A DNA stretch of 64,000 nt. It comes from an uncultured Alphaproteobacteria bacterium (GTDB lineage Bacteria; Pseudomonadota; Alphaproteobacteria; Rhizobiales; Rhizobiaceae). Location: positions 154,474 through 218,473 of the forward strand of contig CAKMZB010000007.1 of assembly GCA_929200315.1 (NCBI GenBank), written 5' to 3'. This document shows, one piece after another, positions 35,904 through 44,342 of this stretch; positions within the stretch are counted from its first letter, which is position 1; each line of letters opens with the position of its first letter. The position numbers and the translations under genes are program-made. The notes under the pieces were generated by a model. It was not told the DNA's origin, made no database searches, and worked only from the letters and a program-made list of their open reading frames with translations.

Positions 35904-36913
35904 AGCATATGTCCGATCCCAGAACCGACAAGGCGCCTCTCCTTTCAGTGCGCGATCTCACCGTGCAATTCCCAACCCGCGGCGGGTTGCTAACGGCTGT
36001 CGACCAGGTCTCCTTCGACCTTGCCGATGGCGAAGTGCTGGGGCTGGTGGGAGAATCCGGTGCCGGCAAATCCATGACGGGGTCCGCTATCATCGGCCTT
36101 ATCGAACCGCCAGGCCGCATTGGCGGTGGCACCATCCATCTGCGTGGAGACCGGATCGACAATCTCTCCCCCGCTGAAATGCGCCGTGTGCGTGGCCGCA
36201 AAGTCGGCATGGTCTTCCAGGACCCACTTACGTCGCTGAACCCGCTCTTCACGATTGCAGAGCAGCTCATCGAGACAATTCAAACGCATTTGGGCGTCTC
36301 CAAGAAGGAAGCGCGGGAGCGCGCCGTGGCACTGCTCGACGAAGTCGGCATCCCTGCCGCGTCTCGTCGTATCGACGATTATCCGCACCAGTTTTCCGGC
36401 GGTATGCGCCAGCGGGTTGTCATCGCCCTTGCTCTCGCGGCTGAGCCGGATCTCGTCATCGCAGACGAGCCGACAACCGCGCTTGATGTCTCCGTGCAGG
36501 CTCAAATTATCGATGTGCTGAAACGCCTTTGCAGCGAGCGCAACGCCTCCGTCATTCTCATCACCCACGACATGGGCGTGATTGCTGAAACCGCTGACCG
36601 TGTGGCCGTGCTCTATGCCGGACGCCTTGCCGAGATCGGTCCGGTAAGGGACGTGATCCAGAACGCCAAGCACCCCTATACTGAAGGCCTGATGGGTTCG
36701 ATCCCGTCCATCAAGGGCACCGAAAGCCGCCTCGTGCAGATCCCCGGTGCCATGCCGCGCCTGACCAACATTCCAACCGGCTGCGCCTTCAACCCGCGTT
36801 GCCCGAAGGTCTTTGACCGCTGCGAAAAAGAGCGTCCCGCGCTGCTCCGAGAGGGGCAGAGCGAGGTCGCTTGCTGGCTCTATGATGAAGAGCGCAAGGA
36901 GGCCGTGACATGA
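35900..36913 (+). CDS. dppD: Dipeptide-type ABC transporter ATPase (DppD-like)
   Basis: 337 aa. Walker [14 protein letters not shown] (about 52-64), Q-loop [11 protein letters not shown], signature FSGGMRQRV, Walker [14 protein letters not shown]-loop ITHDMGV, and the oligopeptide-transporter C-terminal domain with a four-Cys motif ([14 protein letters not shown]...VACW) that in this family can bind an iron-sulfur cluster. GTG 35900 or ATG 35909 may be used. Confidence 0.93.
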   Translation: MKHMSDPRTDKAPLLSVRDLTVQFPTRGGLLTAVDQVSFDLADGEVLGLVGESGAGKSMTGSAIIGLIEPPGRIGGGTIHLRGDRIDNLSPAEMRRVRGRKVGMVFQDPLTSLNPLFTIAEQLIETIQTHLGVSKKEARERAVALLDEVGIPAASRRIDDYPHQFSGGMRQRVVIALALAAEPDLVIADEPTTALDVSVQAQIIDVLKRLCSERNASVILITHDMGVIAETADRVAVLYAGRLAEIGPVRDVIQNAKHPYTEGLMGSIPSIKGTESRLVQIPGAMPRLTNIPTGCAFNPRCPKVFDRCEKERPALLREGQSEVACWLYDEERKEAVT

Positions 36914-37899
36914 GCGACCCGCTACTTCAGGTCAAAGATCTCACCCGCATTTTCGACGTCTCCAAACCGTGGCTAAACCGCGTTATCGAGCGTGATGAGA
37001 AGCAATATCTGCGTGCGGTGGATGAAGTTTCTTTCTCCATCAACAAAGGTGAGACCTTTGCGCTGGTGGGCGAATCCGGTTCGGGCAAATCCACCATTGC
37101 CAAGATGGTGGTGGGGTTGCTGGCAGCATCAGGCGGCGAGATCGTCTTTGACGGTCAGGCGATCAACCCCGCCGACACTAAAGCCATGGCCGCCGTGCGC
37201 TCGCGCTTGCAGATGATTTTCCAAAGTCCCTTTGCCAGCCTCAACCCGCGCTGGAAGGTGAAGGACATCATTGCAGAACCTATGGTCTCCTTCGGTCTTT
37301 ATGGTGAGGGCAATGCCCGGGTGAAGCGCGTGGAAGAACTGCTGGAGCTTGTGGGTCTGTCAGCCGCAGACGCTGCTAAGTTCCCGCACGAATTTTCAGG
37401 TGGCCAGCGTCAGCGCATCGCCATTGCCCGTGCACTCTCGTCAAACCCTGAGTTCATCGTCTGCGATGAGCCAACCTCGGCGCTTGATGTTTCCGTACAG
37501 GCGCAGATCCTCAACCTCATGCGTGACCTGCAGGACGAGCTTGGCCTGACCTATCTCTTCATCAGCCACGACCTTTCGGTCGTGCGCCACATGGCGAACC
37601 GTATTGGGGTTTTGTATCTCGGTGCACTGGTTGAAAATGCCGACGCAAAGGAGCTCTTCCTGCGGCCCCAGCACCCCTATTCCAAAATGCTGCTTGACGC
37701 CGTGCCGGACGTGGAAATGACCGGCCGGCCGCGCGTTGAACTGTCGGGAGAAATCCCCAACCCCATCACCCCACCCTCAGGCTGCCCCTTCCACCCGCGC
37801 TGCTCAATCATGGTGGACGAGTGCAAAGCAAAAATGCCGCCAAGCATTGAGACGCCAATTGGCGAAGCGAAGTGCTTCAGGCCTGAGTTTCAACTGTAA
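36910..37899 (+). CDS. dppF: Dipeptide-type ABC transporter ATPase (DppF-like)
   Basis: 329 aa. Second ATPase: Walker A GESGSGKSTIAKM, Q-loop IFQSPFASLNP, signature FSGGQRQRIAIARAL, Walker B FIVCDEPTSALD, H-loop ISHDLSV, and the C-terminal oligo/dipeptide domain with Cys motif (CPFHPRCSIMVDEC...KCF). Overlaps dppD by 4 bp (ATGA). Ends the importer operon; convergent with the DUF2652 gene. Confidence 0.93.
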   Translation: MSDPLLQVKDLTRIFDVSKPWLNRVIERDEKQYLRAVDEVSFSINKGETFALVGESGSGKSTIAKMVVGLLAASGGEIVFDGQAINPADTKAMAAVRSRLQMIFQSPFASLNPRWKVKDIIAEPMVSFGLYGEGNARVKRVEELLELVGLSAADAAKFPHEFSGGQRQRIAIARALSSNPEFIVCDEPTSALDVSVQAQILNLMRDLQDELGLTYLFISHDLSVVRHMANRIGVLYLGALVENADAKELFLRPQHPYSKMLLDAVPDVEMTGRPRVELSGEIPNPITPPSGCPFHPRCSIMVDECKAKMPPSIETPIGEAKCFRPEFQL

Positions 37900-37914
37900 G
37901 GTCTGAGAAGCGGC

Positions 37915-39066
37915 CTAGGCGGCAGCAGCTTCCACCGCGTCGATCTCCGGCGTCTCCGCCTCTTCCTGCAACTGGATGCAAAGATCGTTCAACGCGCCGA
38001 GACGGCTCAGGCGTATGTTCTCGTTGTGCATGGCGATGACATCGCGGTTGGCCTTGTCCACCATCATTTTGCCGATGACATTGTTCGTGCGCAGCGGATG
38101 CATTCGCAAGCGAAAGCGCGTGCCGATATCGACAGGCTGCATCGACATGGTCTCCAGGCAGGCCATGCCAAAGGGCAGCTTGTATTCCATTGTAATATGC
38201 TCGCCGACCCGCCAGTCGACGATCTCAACGCGGAAGCTCTCCCTGCCGTGGCAGCAATGATACTGCGACCCCTCCTCAACGCGCCCACCCGATGAGCAGA
38301 CGAGATCAATCTTGTCAGCCCCCATCCAATACTCCCGCAGATCTCTGCGCGAGCATGCGGTGAAGACAATTTGGGGCGAGGCGGGGATATCGAGCAACCA
38401 TTCTTCAAGCAATTGTTCGTCGTCTTCCTCGACAATAACCAGCGCCCGTTCACGCTTACGTTCCCACGCTTCGCGCAGGTTCGTCACCACATAGTCGACC
38501 TCGCCAATATGCTCGATCTCCTCGGTGTAGTGAGCGGCCTCGGCGAAGATTTCGGGCACACCCATCTGCTCTACGGCTTCACGGGTGACGAGCGTGTAAG
38601 CAGAAAGGCCAGCCTTCTGTTTCACCCTGTTCTTCAAAAGGCGAAAGGCGTTGATGACGTCCTTGCCGGCAAGCTCTTTGCGGCCATCTGCATCCTGCAA
38701 AACGCATTCGCCGTGGTGAATAACGACCTTCAGCTCAAGATCACCGATCGCCTTGCAGGCGCTGCAAGTGCAACTGGTTTTAGTCTCTATTTTGTCGCGA
38801 CTATCACGGAAGGCGGCATAGACCGTATCGGCAATATCGAGGAGGTATTGGCCACCCACAGCATCCGACACGAGAGCGTATGAGAAGATCGCATCTCCCT
38901 GCGGAGAGGAGACCTCAAGCGGCTCACGTATGATGGGGAGAATTGCACCAAACAGCTTATCCAAAATGCCCTTGGCATGTTGGATTTCCGCTTCCGCCAT
39001 AAATTTCGGGTACCCGGAAATATCCGCGATCAGGAAATAGGCTTGGTTGGTGTCAGAACGGCTCAT
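37915..39066 (-). CDS. DUF2652 cyclase-like protein with C-terminal SRPBCC-like domain (paralogue 2)
   Basis: 383 aa, the same length and domain order as the protein at 792-1940, with strong similarity throughout: YFLIADISGYPKFMAEAEIQHAKGILDKLFG at the start, PQGDAIFSYA, the cysteine cluster CTCSACKA, LKVVIHHGECVLQDADGRKELAGKDVINAFRLLKN (shared core: ELAGKDVI.AFRLLKN), then the SRPBCC-like half with YHCCHGRESFRVEIVDWR. Both Asp positions of class III cyclase metal sites are kept. It is convergent with dppF. Function unknown. Confidence 0.75.
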   Translation of the reverse strand: MSRSDTNQAYFLIADISGYPKFMAEAEIQHAKGILDKLFGAILPIIREPLEVSSPQGDAIFSYALVSDAVGGQYLLDIADTVYAAFRDSRDKIETKTSCTCSACKAIGDLELKVVIHHGECVLQDADGRKELAGKDVINAFRLLKNRVKQKAGLSAYTLVTREAVEQMGVPEIFAEAAHYTEEIEHIGEVDYVVTNLREAWERKRERALVIVEEDDEQLLEEWLLDIPASPQIVFTACSRRDLREYWMGADKIDLVCSSGGRVEEGSQYHCCHGRESFRVEIVDWRVGEHITMEYKLPFGMACLETMSMQPVDIGTRFRLRMHPLRTNNVIGKMMVDKANRDVIAMHNENIRLSRLGALNDLCIQLQEEAETPEIDAVEAAAA

Positions 39067-39326
39067 TCCTCACCCCCTGCGGTGGACGAATTGAACGGTA
39101 GCGGGTTTGCGGGGGCGGTGGAAGACAGAGTTTCGAGGGATGCCTGGCGCAAGATTTCCAAGAGGAAATGAAGTCAGAGGTCCAAGCACCTCATTTGCAA
39201 TGTGCGAAATTCAATCGAACAGCGCGGCGTTAGGTCATTAGTACGCAAATGAATGTATTGATTAGCAATCAATAACAAATATAATTGATATCAATATAAA
39301 AAAATTGATATATCTGAGGAATAGAA

Positions 39327-40280
39327 TTGCGCATCTTTATGAAGAAGAGAGAGGGTTTTCGGAATGTTCGGGGTGGCACCGTTATTGATCTGCAGAAAGG
39401 TCTCTCCCGTTCAACCAGCACGCCAGTAGCCATAGATGGTGTGTTCGGCAGTCAAACCAAAGCGGCTTTACAATTGTGGCAGAATGCAAATGGTTTCGAG
39501 CCCAGCGGCGAAGTCGACGAGCTGACATGGAAGGGACTCACCCACCAGGATTTACCCAAATTGTTTCGGCGGTGCCTGGCGATCACGGCAGCCTTTGAGG
39601 GGCACGGCTACACCTTTGCCGCCGGAAATTGGGATGACGCCTATCTGACATGGGGTGTCATCGGCTTCACTTTGAAGCACGGCAACTTGAAAAAGGTCCT
39701 GGAGAAAGTGGAAACCCGGCACCCGGGGCTGATGGCCCAGACAATCGGGCCGGATATGGCGGGTGAATTGCTTAAGATCATCAAGTCAAACGCTGCCACC
39801 AGACGGGTCTGGGGGAACTCAATTTCAGTCTCCCCGAAGAAGTATCGGATCCGTGCAGACTGGGAAGACGCTTTTGAAATGCTTGGAAACCGCCCGGAAA
39901 TTCGCCAGATCCAGGACGAAGTCGCCAGGGAAGTTTACTGGTGTAAGGCGCTCTCAGATATGAAGAAATATGGCGCTCAAACAGAGGCCGACGCCGCCCT
40001 GTTCTTCGATACGGCTGTTCAGAACGGCGGCATCAATGCCAAAAAAGCTGCACTGATTACAGAGAAGCGAATGAACAATCCGGGCGTTGATGGAAGAGAT
40101 CGCCTCACTCTCATCGCGGAAGCGATAGCGGAGGGTAGCAATGCCAAATTTGCGGCAGATGTCTTATCGCGCAAGGCCTGCATAGCACAGGGCACGGGAA
40201 AAGTGCATGGTTCGAGCTATTACATTCAGGATTGGGCCGTCGATTATATCGACGCTGATGACGCGGATTTGCCTTCGTAA
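39327..40280 (+). CDS. Peptidoglycan-binding domain plus GH46 (chitosanase-fold)-like hydrolase
   Basis: 317 aa. Residues about 20-75 form a PG_binding_1 domain (DLQKGLS...AIDGVFGSQTKAALQLWQ...G.VDELTWKGL). Residues about 80-305 resemble GH46 chitosanases: ITAAFEGHGYTFAAGNWDDAYLTWGVIGFTLKHGNL (Glu of FEG and Asp of WDDAY as candidate catalytic pair) and FFDTAVQNGGI. No signal peptide is visible, so export would need lysis or a secretion machine. TTG 39327 is favoured by TGAGGA six bases upstream; ATG at 39339 is the alternative. It opens an AT-rich accessory patch. Confidence 0.7.
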   Translation: MRIFMKKREGFRNVRGGTVIDLQKGLSRSTSTPVAIDGVFGSQTKAALQLWQNANGFEPSGEVDELTWKGLTHQDLPKLFRRCLAITAAFEGHGYTFAAGNWDDAYLTWGVIGFTLKHGNLKKVLEKVETRHPGLMAQTIGPDMAGELLKIIKSNAATRRVWGNSISVSPKKYRIRADWEDAFEMLGNRPEIRQIQDEVAREVYWCKALSDMKKYGAQTEADAALFFDTAVQNGGINAKKAALITEKRMNNPGVDGRDRLTLIAEAIAEGSNAKFAADVLSRKACIAQGTGKVHGSSYYIQDWAVDYIDADDADLPS

Positions 40281-40480
40281 ATCCACATCGAGCGGCCTGG
40301 GAAAAGGCGGAGGGACCTACCCCTTGTACAAGGTCTGTGATGTAGCGCTGACAGAATTTAATGTGTGGAATTATAGACAAAAATAAATCTGCATTGGATT
40401 TATCGTTCGGCAATTTTCAAACATGTCCGCTGCTTGACCCAAAGCAGGCATCCCATGCAACAAACGGACCTAGTCTTCAG

Positions 40481-40789
40481 TCATTTAATGCGTTTTGTGC
40501 GCCTGATGATTTTTCCGGCTTTGACTTCAATTTTCTCGCCATTTTTTAGCGTGAAGATTCCCTGATCGGCTATTTGCATCGCTCCTTTTTTGTTCCTTAG
40601 CAGCAATTTATCTCCCTTAATCTCCGCCGACGTCCATTCCTCAACCTTGTATTTTGAAGTTCCCTCGATATCACCGATTTTCACATAGGAAGCGGCTGAG
40701 CTGATGAATATAATGGGTATAACAGTCAAATATAAAACAAATAATGTTGAAATTCTCAGAGAAATCTTGCGAAATTTATCATAATTCAT
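40481..40789 (-). CDS. Small membrane-anchored protein of unknown function
   Basis: 102 aa from the ATG at 40789 (GGAAGG nine bases upstream). One membrane or signal segment (about residues 10-30, RISTLFVLYLTVIPIIFISS), then a Lys-rich beta-type domain (GDKLLLRNKKGAMQI, FTLKNGEKIEVKAGKI). AT-rich codon use unlike its flanks, suggesting transfer. No family recognised. Confidence 0.55.
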   Translation of the reverse strand: MNYDKFRKISLRISTLFVLYLTVIPIIFISSAASYVKIGDIEGTSKYKVEEWTSAEIKGDKLLLRNKKGAMQIADQGIFTLKNGEKIEVKAGKIIRRTKRIK

Positions 40790-40913
40790 ATCTTCCATCC
40801 TTCCAATTTTCATTTGTTATTATAACGTTGATCAATATTAATTTTTCCAATTGATGCGCCACAGAACACTGCAACTGGTTCGTGGATTTGTATAATTTCG
40901 CAGCTTGAAGGTT

Positions 40914-41438
40914 TTACTGAGTACAGCAATAAATTGACATTCTACAGGTTTTGTCGCCATTTCGGCCGGAACATCCCAAGCCAGTATAAAGGCATTTTGA
41001 ATAACCATCGTGAATCATTTGCGCCTTTTGATCCGCCAAGCTATCTCGCGCTGCACTTTCTGCTTCTTGCTTGCTCTCACCTCGACCTCTACCAATTCCA
41101 GATTTTCTGCATTGCTGTGCTGCTTCAACTTGCTCCGGTTGTTGGTTGGCACCAGCTGTACATCCATCAAGGTCACTTTGGCGTTTTCGAGTTTCCTCGG
41201 CAGCTCTTCCGGCACCGAAAAGATTGCAAAACGCCTCATGTCCGCCCCTGTCCGAGTGCCAGCGCAGTCCTGAAAACCCGCAATTGTTTGATCTGTTTTG
41301 ACTGTGCTGAGCTGCAGCCTTAGCGCCATAGGCACCGCAGTCATTTGCTGCAGAAGCAGTCGGGCCAAACATTATTGCCATTATCAGAAGTGCAATAATC
41401 GCAGATATGCTTGAAATGTTCGGTCTGGCTGGCATGCA
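40914..41438 (-). CDS. Small secreted Cys-rich protein
   Basis: 174 aa from the ATG at 41438. A signal peptide of about 31 residues ends at TASAAND; the mature start has C..YGAKAAAQH...N.CGFSGLRWHSDRGGHEAFC, followed 22 residues later by a Cys after an E..R...L..C pattern. That spacing matches a family of short secreted proteins in Rhizobiales that I recognise by pattern only. A second frame (41015-41368) stays open and has somewhat higher GC3, so a frameshift in the C-terminal half is possible. Function unknown. Confidence 0.5.
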   Translation of the reverse strand, partial: CMPARPNISSISAIIALLIMAIMFGPTASAANDCGAYGAKAAAQHSQNRSNNCGFSGLRWHSDRGGHEAFCNLFGAGRAAEETRKRQSDLDGCTAGANQQPEQVEAAQQCRKSGIGRGRGESKQEAESAARDSLADQKAQMIHDGYSKCLYTGLGCSGRNGDKTCRMSIYCCTQ

Positions 41439-41662
41439 CATTCCAATCTCCTTAGGCCCGCTGATCTGAGAGCAAATTGCAAACTTCAAAAGCAGAAATC
41501 GAAATTCGCCATCAGCTTCAACGAAGATTTGTGCAACAATTCTCCGCACTCGGGAATCAGACCCGGGAACTCTGGGTTGAGCCTTCATCCCTTCTGGATA
41601 ACAACACACATCCGCGATCCCTGCATGACGCATTTGCGCTATGCTGGTGAACAAATTCAGGC

Positions 41663-42772
41663 TTAGACGGCCAAAAAAGGAGATGCCAACCGTAACATTT
41701 TGCGGGTGAATTCAACCTGGTTGGCGGTGTCGGTTTTCAACAGCAGCGATCGCATTTGGTTGCGTACTGTGTGGCGGCTGAGGCGGTGCAAATCAGCATA
41801 TTCATACAATGACAGCCCTCCCAGCAGTCCCTCTGCAAGGCTTGCCTCAGCCAAGGTTGCACCAAATGATCGCGCGATGCGCCCGTCGTAGTCAACTCCG
41901 CCAATCCCGAGTTGGCCGCTGACTACAACGGCTCCCGCCACCGGGTCAGCCCAGGCAGAACAGGGGAATTTGTGTTCAACCTCATTTGGAAAGATGTGTG
42001 CATGAAACATGCACTCACCAAATTTCTTGGTCCTTACAAGCAAAGAGTTCGGCATCGCGCAGTAGGAATCTGCCTGCATCGCAGCTGTTGCAGAGTTGAG
42101 GTACGCCAGAACTTCTTCATCCTTTGAACCCAATCTTTCTCTGCGATCTGTCGTTAATACACCGGTCTTGGCGATAAATCGTTCTGCCGCCTTGTTGGTG
42201 TATCCGACACAACCACTACGACGAATGATGATGATTCCGTGGGGACTTGCATCAAGGTAAGAAAAGGCGGGTGAACCACCCACGCATAATGCAGATGAAA
42301 TATTGATTGATCGGGCCAGATGAGGTGCCAGCGCTTCAAACAGAGCCACTGTTCCTGGCAACGTATTGTCGATGCCTCGCGCCCGGCAAGGGCCCGCCAT
42401 CGCGACAAGTCGCTCCTTGGAGCGATAGCAGATCATTGCTGGTCCCGCGACGATGTTTTCCTGTGGCCGCAACCAGTCGTTATAAAATTCGGTTTTGAAC
42501 AAATCTTGCCGGGGTAAAGCTTGGTCGGATACTCCAACCATACCCACAGGCATCGCAACATTCATGCGCATCCACGGGTTTTGAATTGCGAAATGTTGGT
42601 GGTATCGATCAAGTTCTACTGGGTCGAGACCGCCGCCAATTATTCCAAGGCTCTCATCAGAGCTGATGTTATGACCAAACATCATAATTGGCGCGCTGTT
42701 GTGAGCACCTAGCTCGTCACAAAAAACCTGCCATTTGGACCGGTCTGTAGCGGTGGCATAGACAAGTGACAA
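41663..42772 (-). CDS. LuxR-type helix-turn-helix regulator
   Basis: 369 aa. The C-terminal about 65 residues hold a LuxR/GerE-like HTH (LAEASLAEGLLGGLSLYEYADLHRLSRHTVRNQMRSLLLKT, core SRHTVRNQMRSLL). The N-terminal 130 residues resemble the helical sensory region of orphan LuxR proteins (ATDRSKWQVFCDEL). No autoinducer-binding motif is evident. The annotated start is a non-ATG codon with a weak ribosome site, and the protein may begin slightly differently. It stands alone in the AT-rich patch. Confidence 0.7.
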   Translation of the reverse strand: MSLVYATATDRSKWQVFCDELGAHNSAPIMMFGHNISSDESLGIIGGGLDPVELDRYHQHFAIQNPWMRMNVAMPVGMVGVSDQALPRQDLFKTEFYNDWLRPQENIVAGPAMICYRSKERLVAMAGPCRARGIDNTLPGTVALFEALAPHLARSINISSALCVGGSPAFSYLDASPHGIIIIRRSGCVGYTNKAAERFIAKTGVLTTDRRERLGSKDEEVLAYLNSATAAMQADSYCAMPNSLLVRTKKFGECMFHAHIFPNEVEHKFPCSAWADPVAGAVVVSGQLGIGGVDYDGRIARSFGATLAEASLAEGLLGGLSLYEYADLHRLSRHTVRNQMRSLLLKTDTANQVEFTRKMLRLASPFLAV

Positions 42773-43053
42773 CAGCCTGGCTGGGATATCGTGCTGTGGT
42801 TCGATATTCTCCGCCTCATCAGCTTCCAGTGAAATGAGGCTAACATCGTGTAATTTCGGTGTAAACTAACCACATTCAGCGTTGGAAAGTGAGCCTGACC
42901 GGCAGGGTGTGATGTGGAACTGGGCTCGGATGCCTGGCCAGCTGTAATGTCCGGCAACGCCACATAGCGAACATATAGTCTTTGTCGCCTTGTCCGCAGA
43001 GCAGACGTCTAACGGAGTTGGAAAATACTCAAAGAGGACGACGTCAATATAAT
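42773..43053. other. Intergenic region before the tRNA remnants
   Basis: No credible gene. The sequence links the LuxR gene to the tRNA fragments at 43054-43182; I see no clear promoter or repeat in it. Confidence 0.4.
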
Positions 43054-43081
43054 TGATAGCGGGAGAGGGACTTGAACCCTC
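43054..43081 (-). pseudogene. 3' fragment of a tRNA (T-arm and acceptor strand)
   Basis: On the minus strand: GAGGG-TTCAAGT-CCCTC is a perfect 5-bp T-stem with a T-loop, followed by a 7-nt acceptor strand TCCCGCT, A discriminator and TCA in place of CCA. No 5' half is present on the plus-strand side (beyond 43081). This is what an integration or deletion event at a tRNA 3' end leaves. The parent tRNA is not identified. Confidence 0.6.
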
Positions 43082-43106
43082 GGCATCTGCAAAAATGCGA
43101 TGGGAA

Positions 43107-43182
43107 GGCCCTGTAACTCAGCAGGATAGAGCAACGGGTCCTAATCCGTAGGTCGGAGGTACGAATCCTCTCGGGGTCACCA
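43107..43182 (+). pseudogene. Degenerate tRNA-Arg(CCT)-like sequence, copy 1
   Basis: 76 nt ending in CCA. Acceptor GGCCCTG/CGGGGTC pairs with two wobbles; T-stem GGAGG/CCTCT pairs. Faults: D-stem first pair A-C, anticodon arm one base short (ACGG...CCGT enclosing TCCTAA), and T-loop TACGAAT instead of TTC. Compared with 61883-61959 it shares a 21-nt block through the D-arm and 31 of the last 35 bases. Probably non-functional. Confidence 0.65.
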
Positions 43183-43195
43183 TTGCAGCAGATAC

Positions 43196-44341
43196 CTAGA
43201 GGCAGGCTTCAAACAGCGCTCTGGTGTTGTCTGCCGTCATCTCCACCGGGTTTCCGCCGGTGCTGGGGTCCGCCAGCGCGTCTATGACCAGCCGGTTCAT
43301 GTCAGGGTCTTTGACGCCCAATTCCGTCAGGGTGCGGGGAATTGAAAGCGTGCGGCAGAGGCCGTCTACATAGTCATAAAATCCGTCAAAACCGCCTGAA
43401 ATTCCAAGATAGTTCGACGCGTTTTCGACAACGTCCTCAATCGCCGGGCGGTTGAATTTCAGCACTTCGCCCATCACCACAGCGTTGGTTGTGCCGTGGT
43501 GTGTGTGGTGCATAGCGCCGATGGGGTGGGACAGGGCGTGAATGGCCCCTAGCCCCTTCTGAAACGCCGTTGCCCCCATGGCTGCGGCAATCATCATGTG
43601 AGATCGGGCCTCAACATTGGAGCCGTTCTCATAAGCCTCGATGAGATTTTCCTTCACCAGCCGCATCCCCTCCAGCGCAATGCCCTGGGACATGGGATGG
43701 TAATGCGGTGAACAATAGGCTTCCAGGCAGTGGGCAAAAGCATCCATCCCCGTGCCGGCAGTAATGAAGTTCGGCATCGACATGGTGAGTTCGGGATCGC
43801 AGATCACGATTGCGGGCAGCACCTTTGGGTGAAAGATGATCTTCTTTTCTTCACTCATCGAATTGGTGATGACGCTTGCACGGCCCACTTCAGATCCTGT
43901 TCCCGCCGTTGTTGGTACCGCAACGATCGGGTCGATCCCGTCCGGGTCTGCGCGGGTCCACCAATCGCCAATATCTTCAAAATCCCAAAGAGGGCGGGTT
44001 TGCCGGGCCATGAAGGCCAGCATCTTCCCTAGATCCAATCCCGAGCCGCCGCCAAAGGCGATCACGCCATCATGGCCGCCCTCGCGATAGACCTTGAGCC
44101 CGGCCTCGACATTTTTCTCGTTCGGGTTGGGATCAACATCACTGAACAGCGCCCGGCCAAGGCCGGCCTCTTCCAATTGCATTAATGTGTTTTGGGTGAT
44201 GTCCAGACCTGCCAACCCCCGATCAGTAACGAGCAGGGGTCTGGTGATGCCGGAAGCAGAACAGGCGTCTGCTATTTCCTTGATGCGTCCTGCGCCAAAA
44301 CGGATTGAGGTTGGATAGGACCAATTGCCAAAAAGCTGCAC
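43196..44341 (-). CDS. Iron-type alcohol dehydrogenase
   Basis: 381 aa. Group III (Fe-ADH) family: the NAD site GGGSGLDLGKMLA (about 92-104) and TTAGTGSEVGR, then metal ligands in DAFAHCLEAY (Asp, His), HALSHPIGAMHHTHHGTTNA (His residues). Oxidises primary alcohols or reduces aldehydes. The GTG at 44341 begins one base after the upstream aldehyde dehydrogenase stop; the longer frame to 44470 lies inside that gene. Last gene of a seven-gene minus-strand operon, suggesting a hydroxylated substrate or product in this pathway. Confidence 0.88.
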   Translation of the reverse strand: MQLFGNWSYPTSIRFGAGRIKEIADACSASGITRPLLVTDRGLAGLDITQNTLMQLEEAGLGRALFSDVDPNPNEKNVEAGLKVYREGGHDGVIAFGGGSGLDLGKMLAFMARQTRPLWDFEDIGDWWTRADPDGIDPIVAVPTTAGTGSEVGRASVITNSMSEEKKIIFHPKVLPAIVICDPELTMSMPNFITAGTGMDAFAHCLEAYCSPHYHPMSQGIALEGMRLVKENLIEAYENGSNVEARSHMMIAAAMGATAFQKGLGAIHALSHPIGAMHHTHHGTTNAVVMGEVLKFNRPAIEDVVENASNYLGISGGFDGFYDYVDGLCRTLSIPRTLTELGVKDPDMNRLVIDALADPSTGGNPVEMTADNTRALFEACL

Positions 44342-44342
44342 G

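Noticed and set aside
41015..41368. Alternative minus-strand frame (117 aa) within the Cys-rich gene
   Set aside because: GC3 is somewhat better, but it has no signal peptide, while the other frame has a signal peptide and the C...CG..G.RW...H..C spacing. Kept only as a possible frameshift note.
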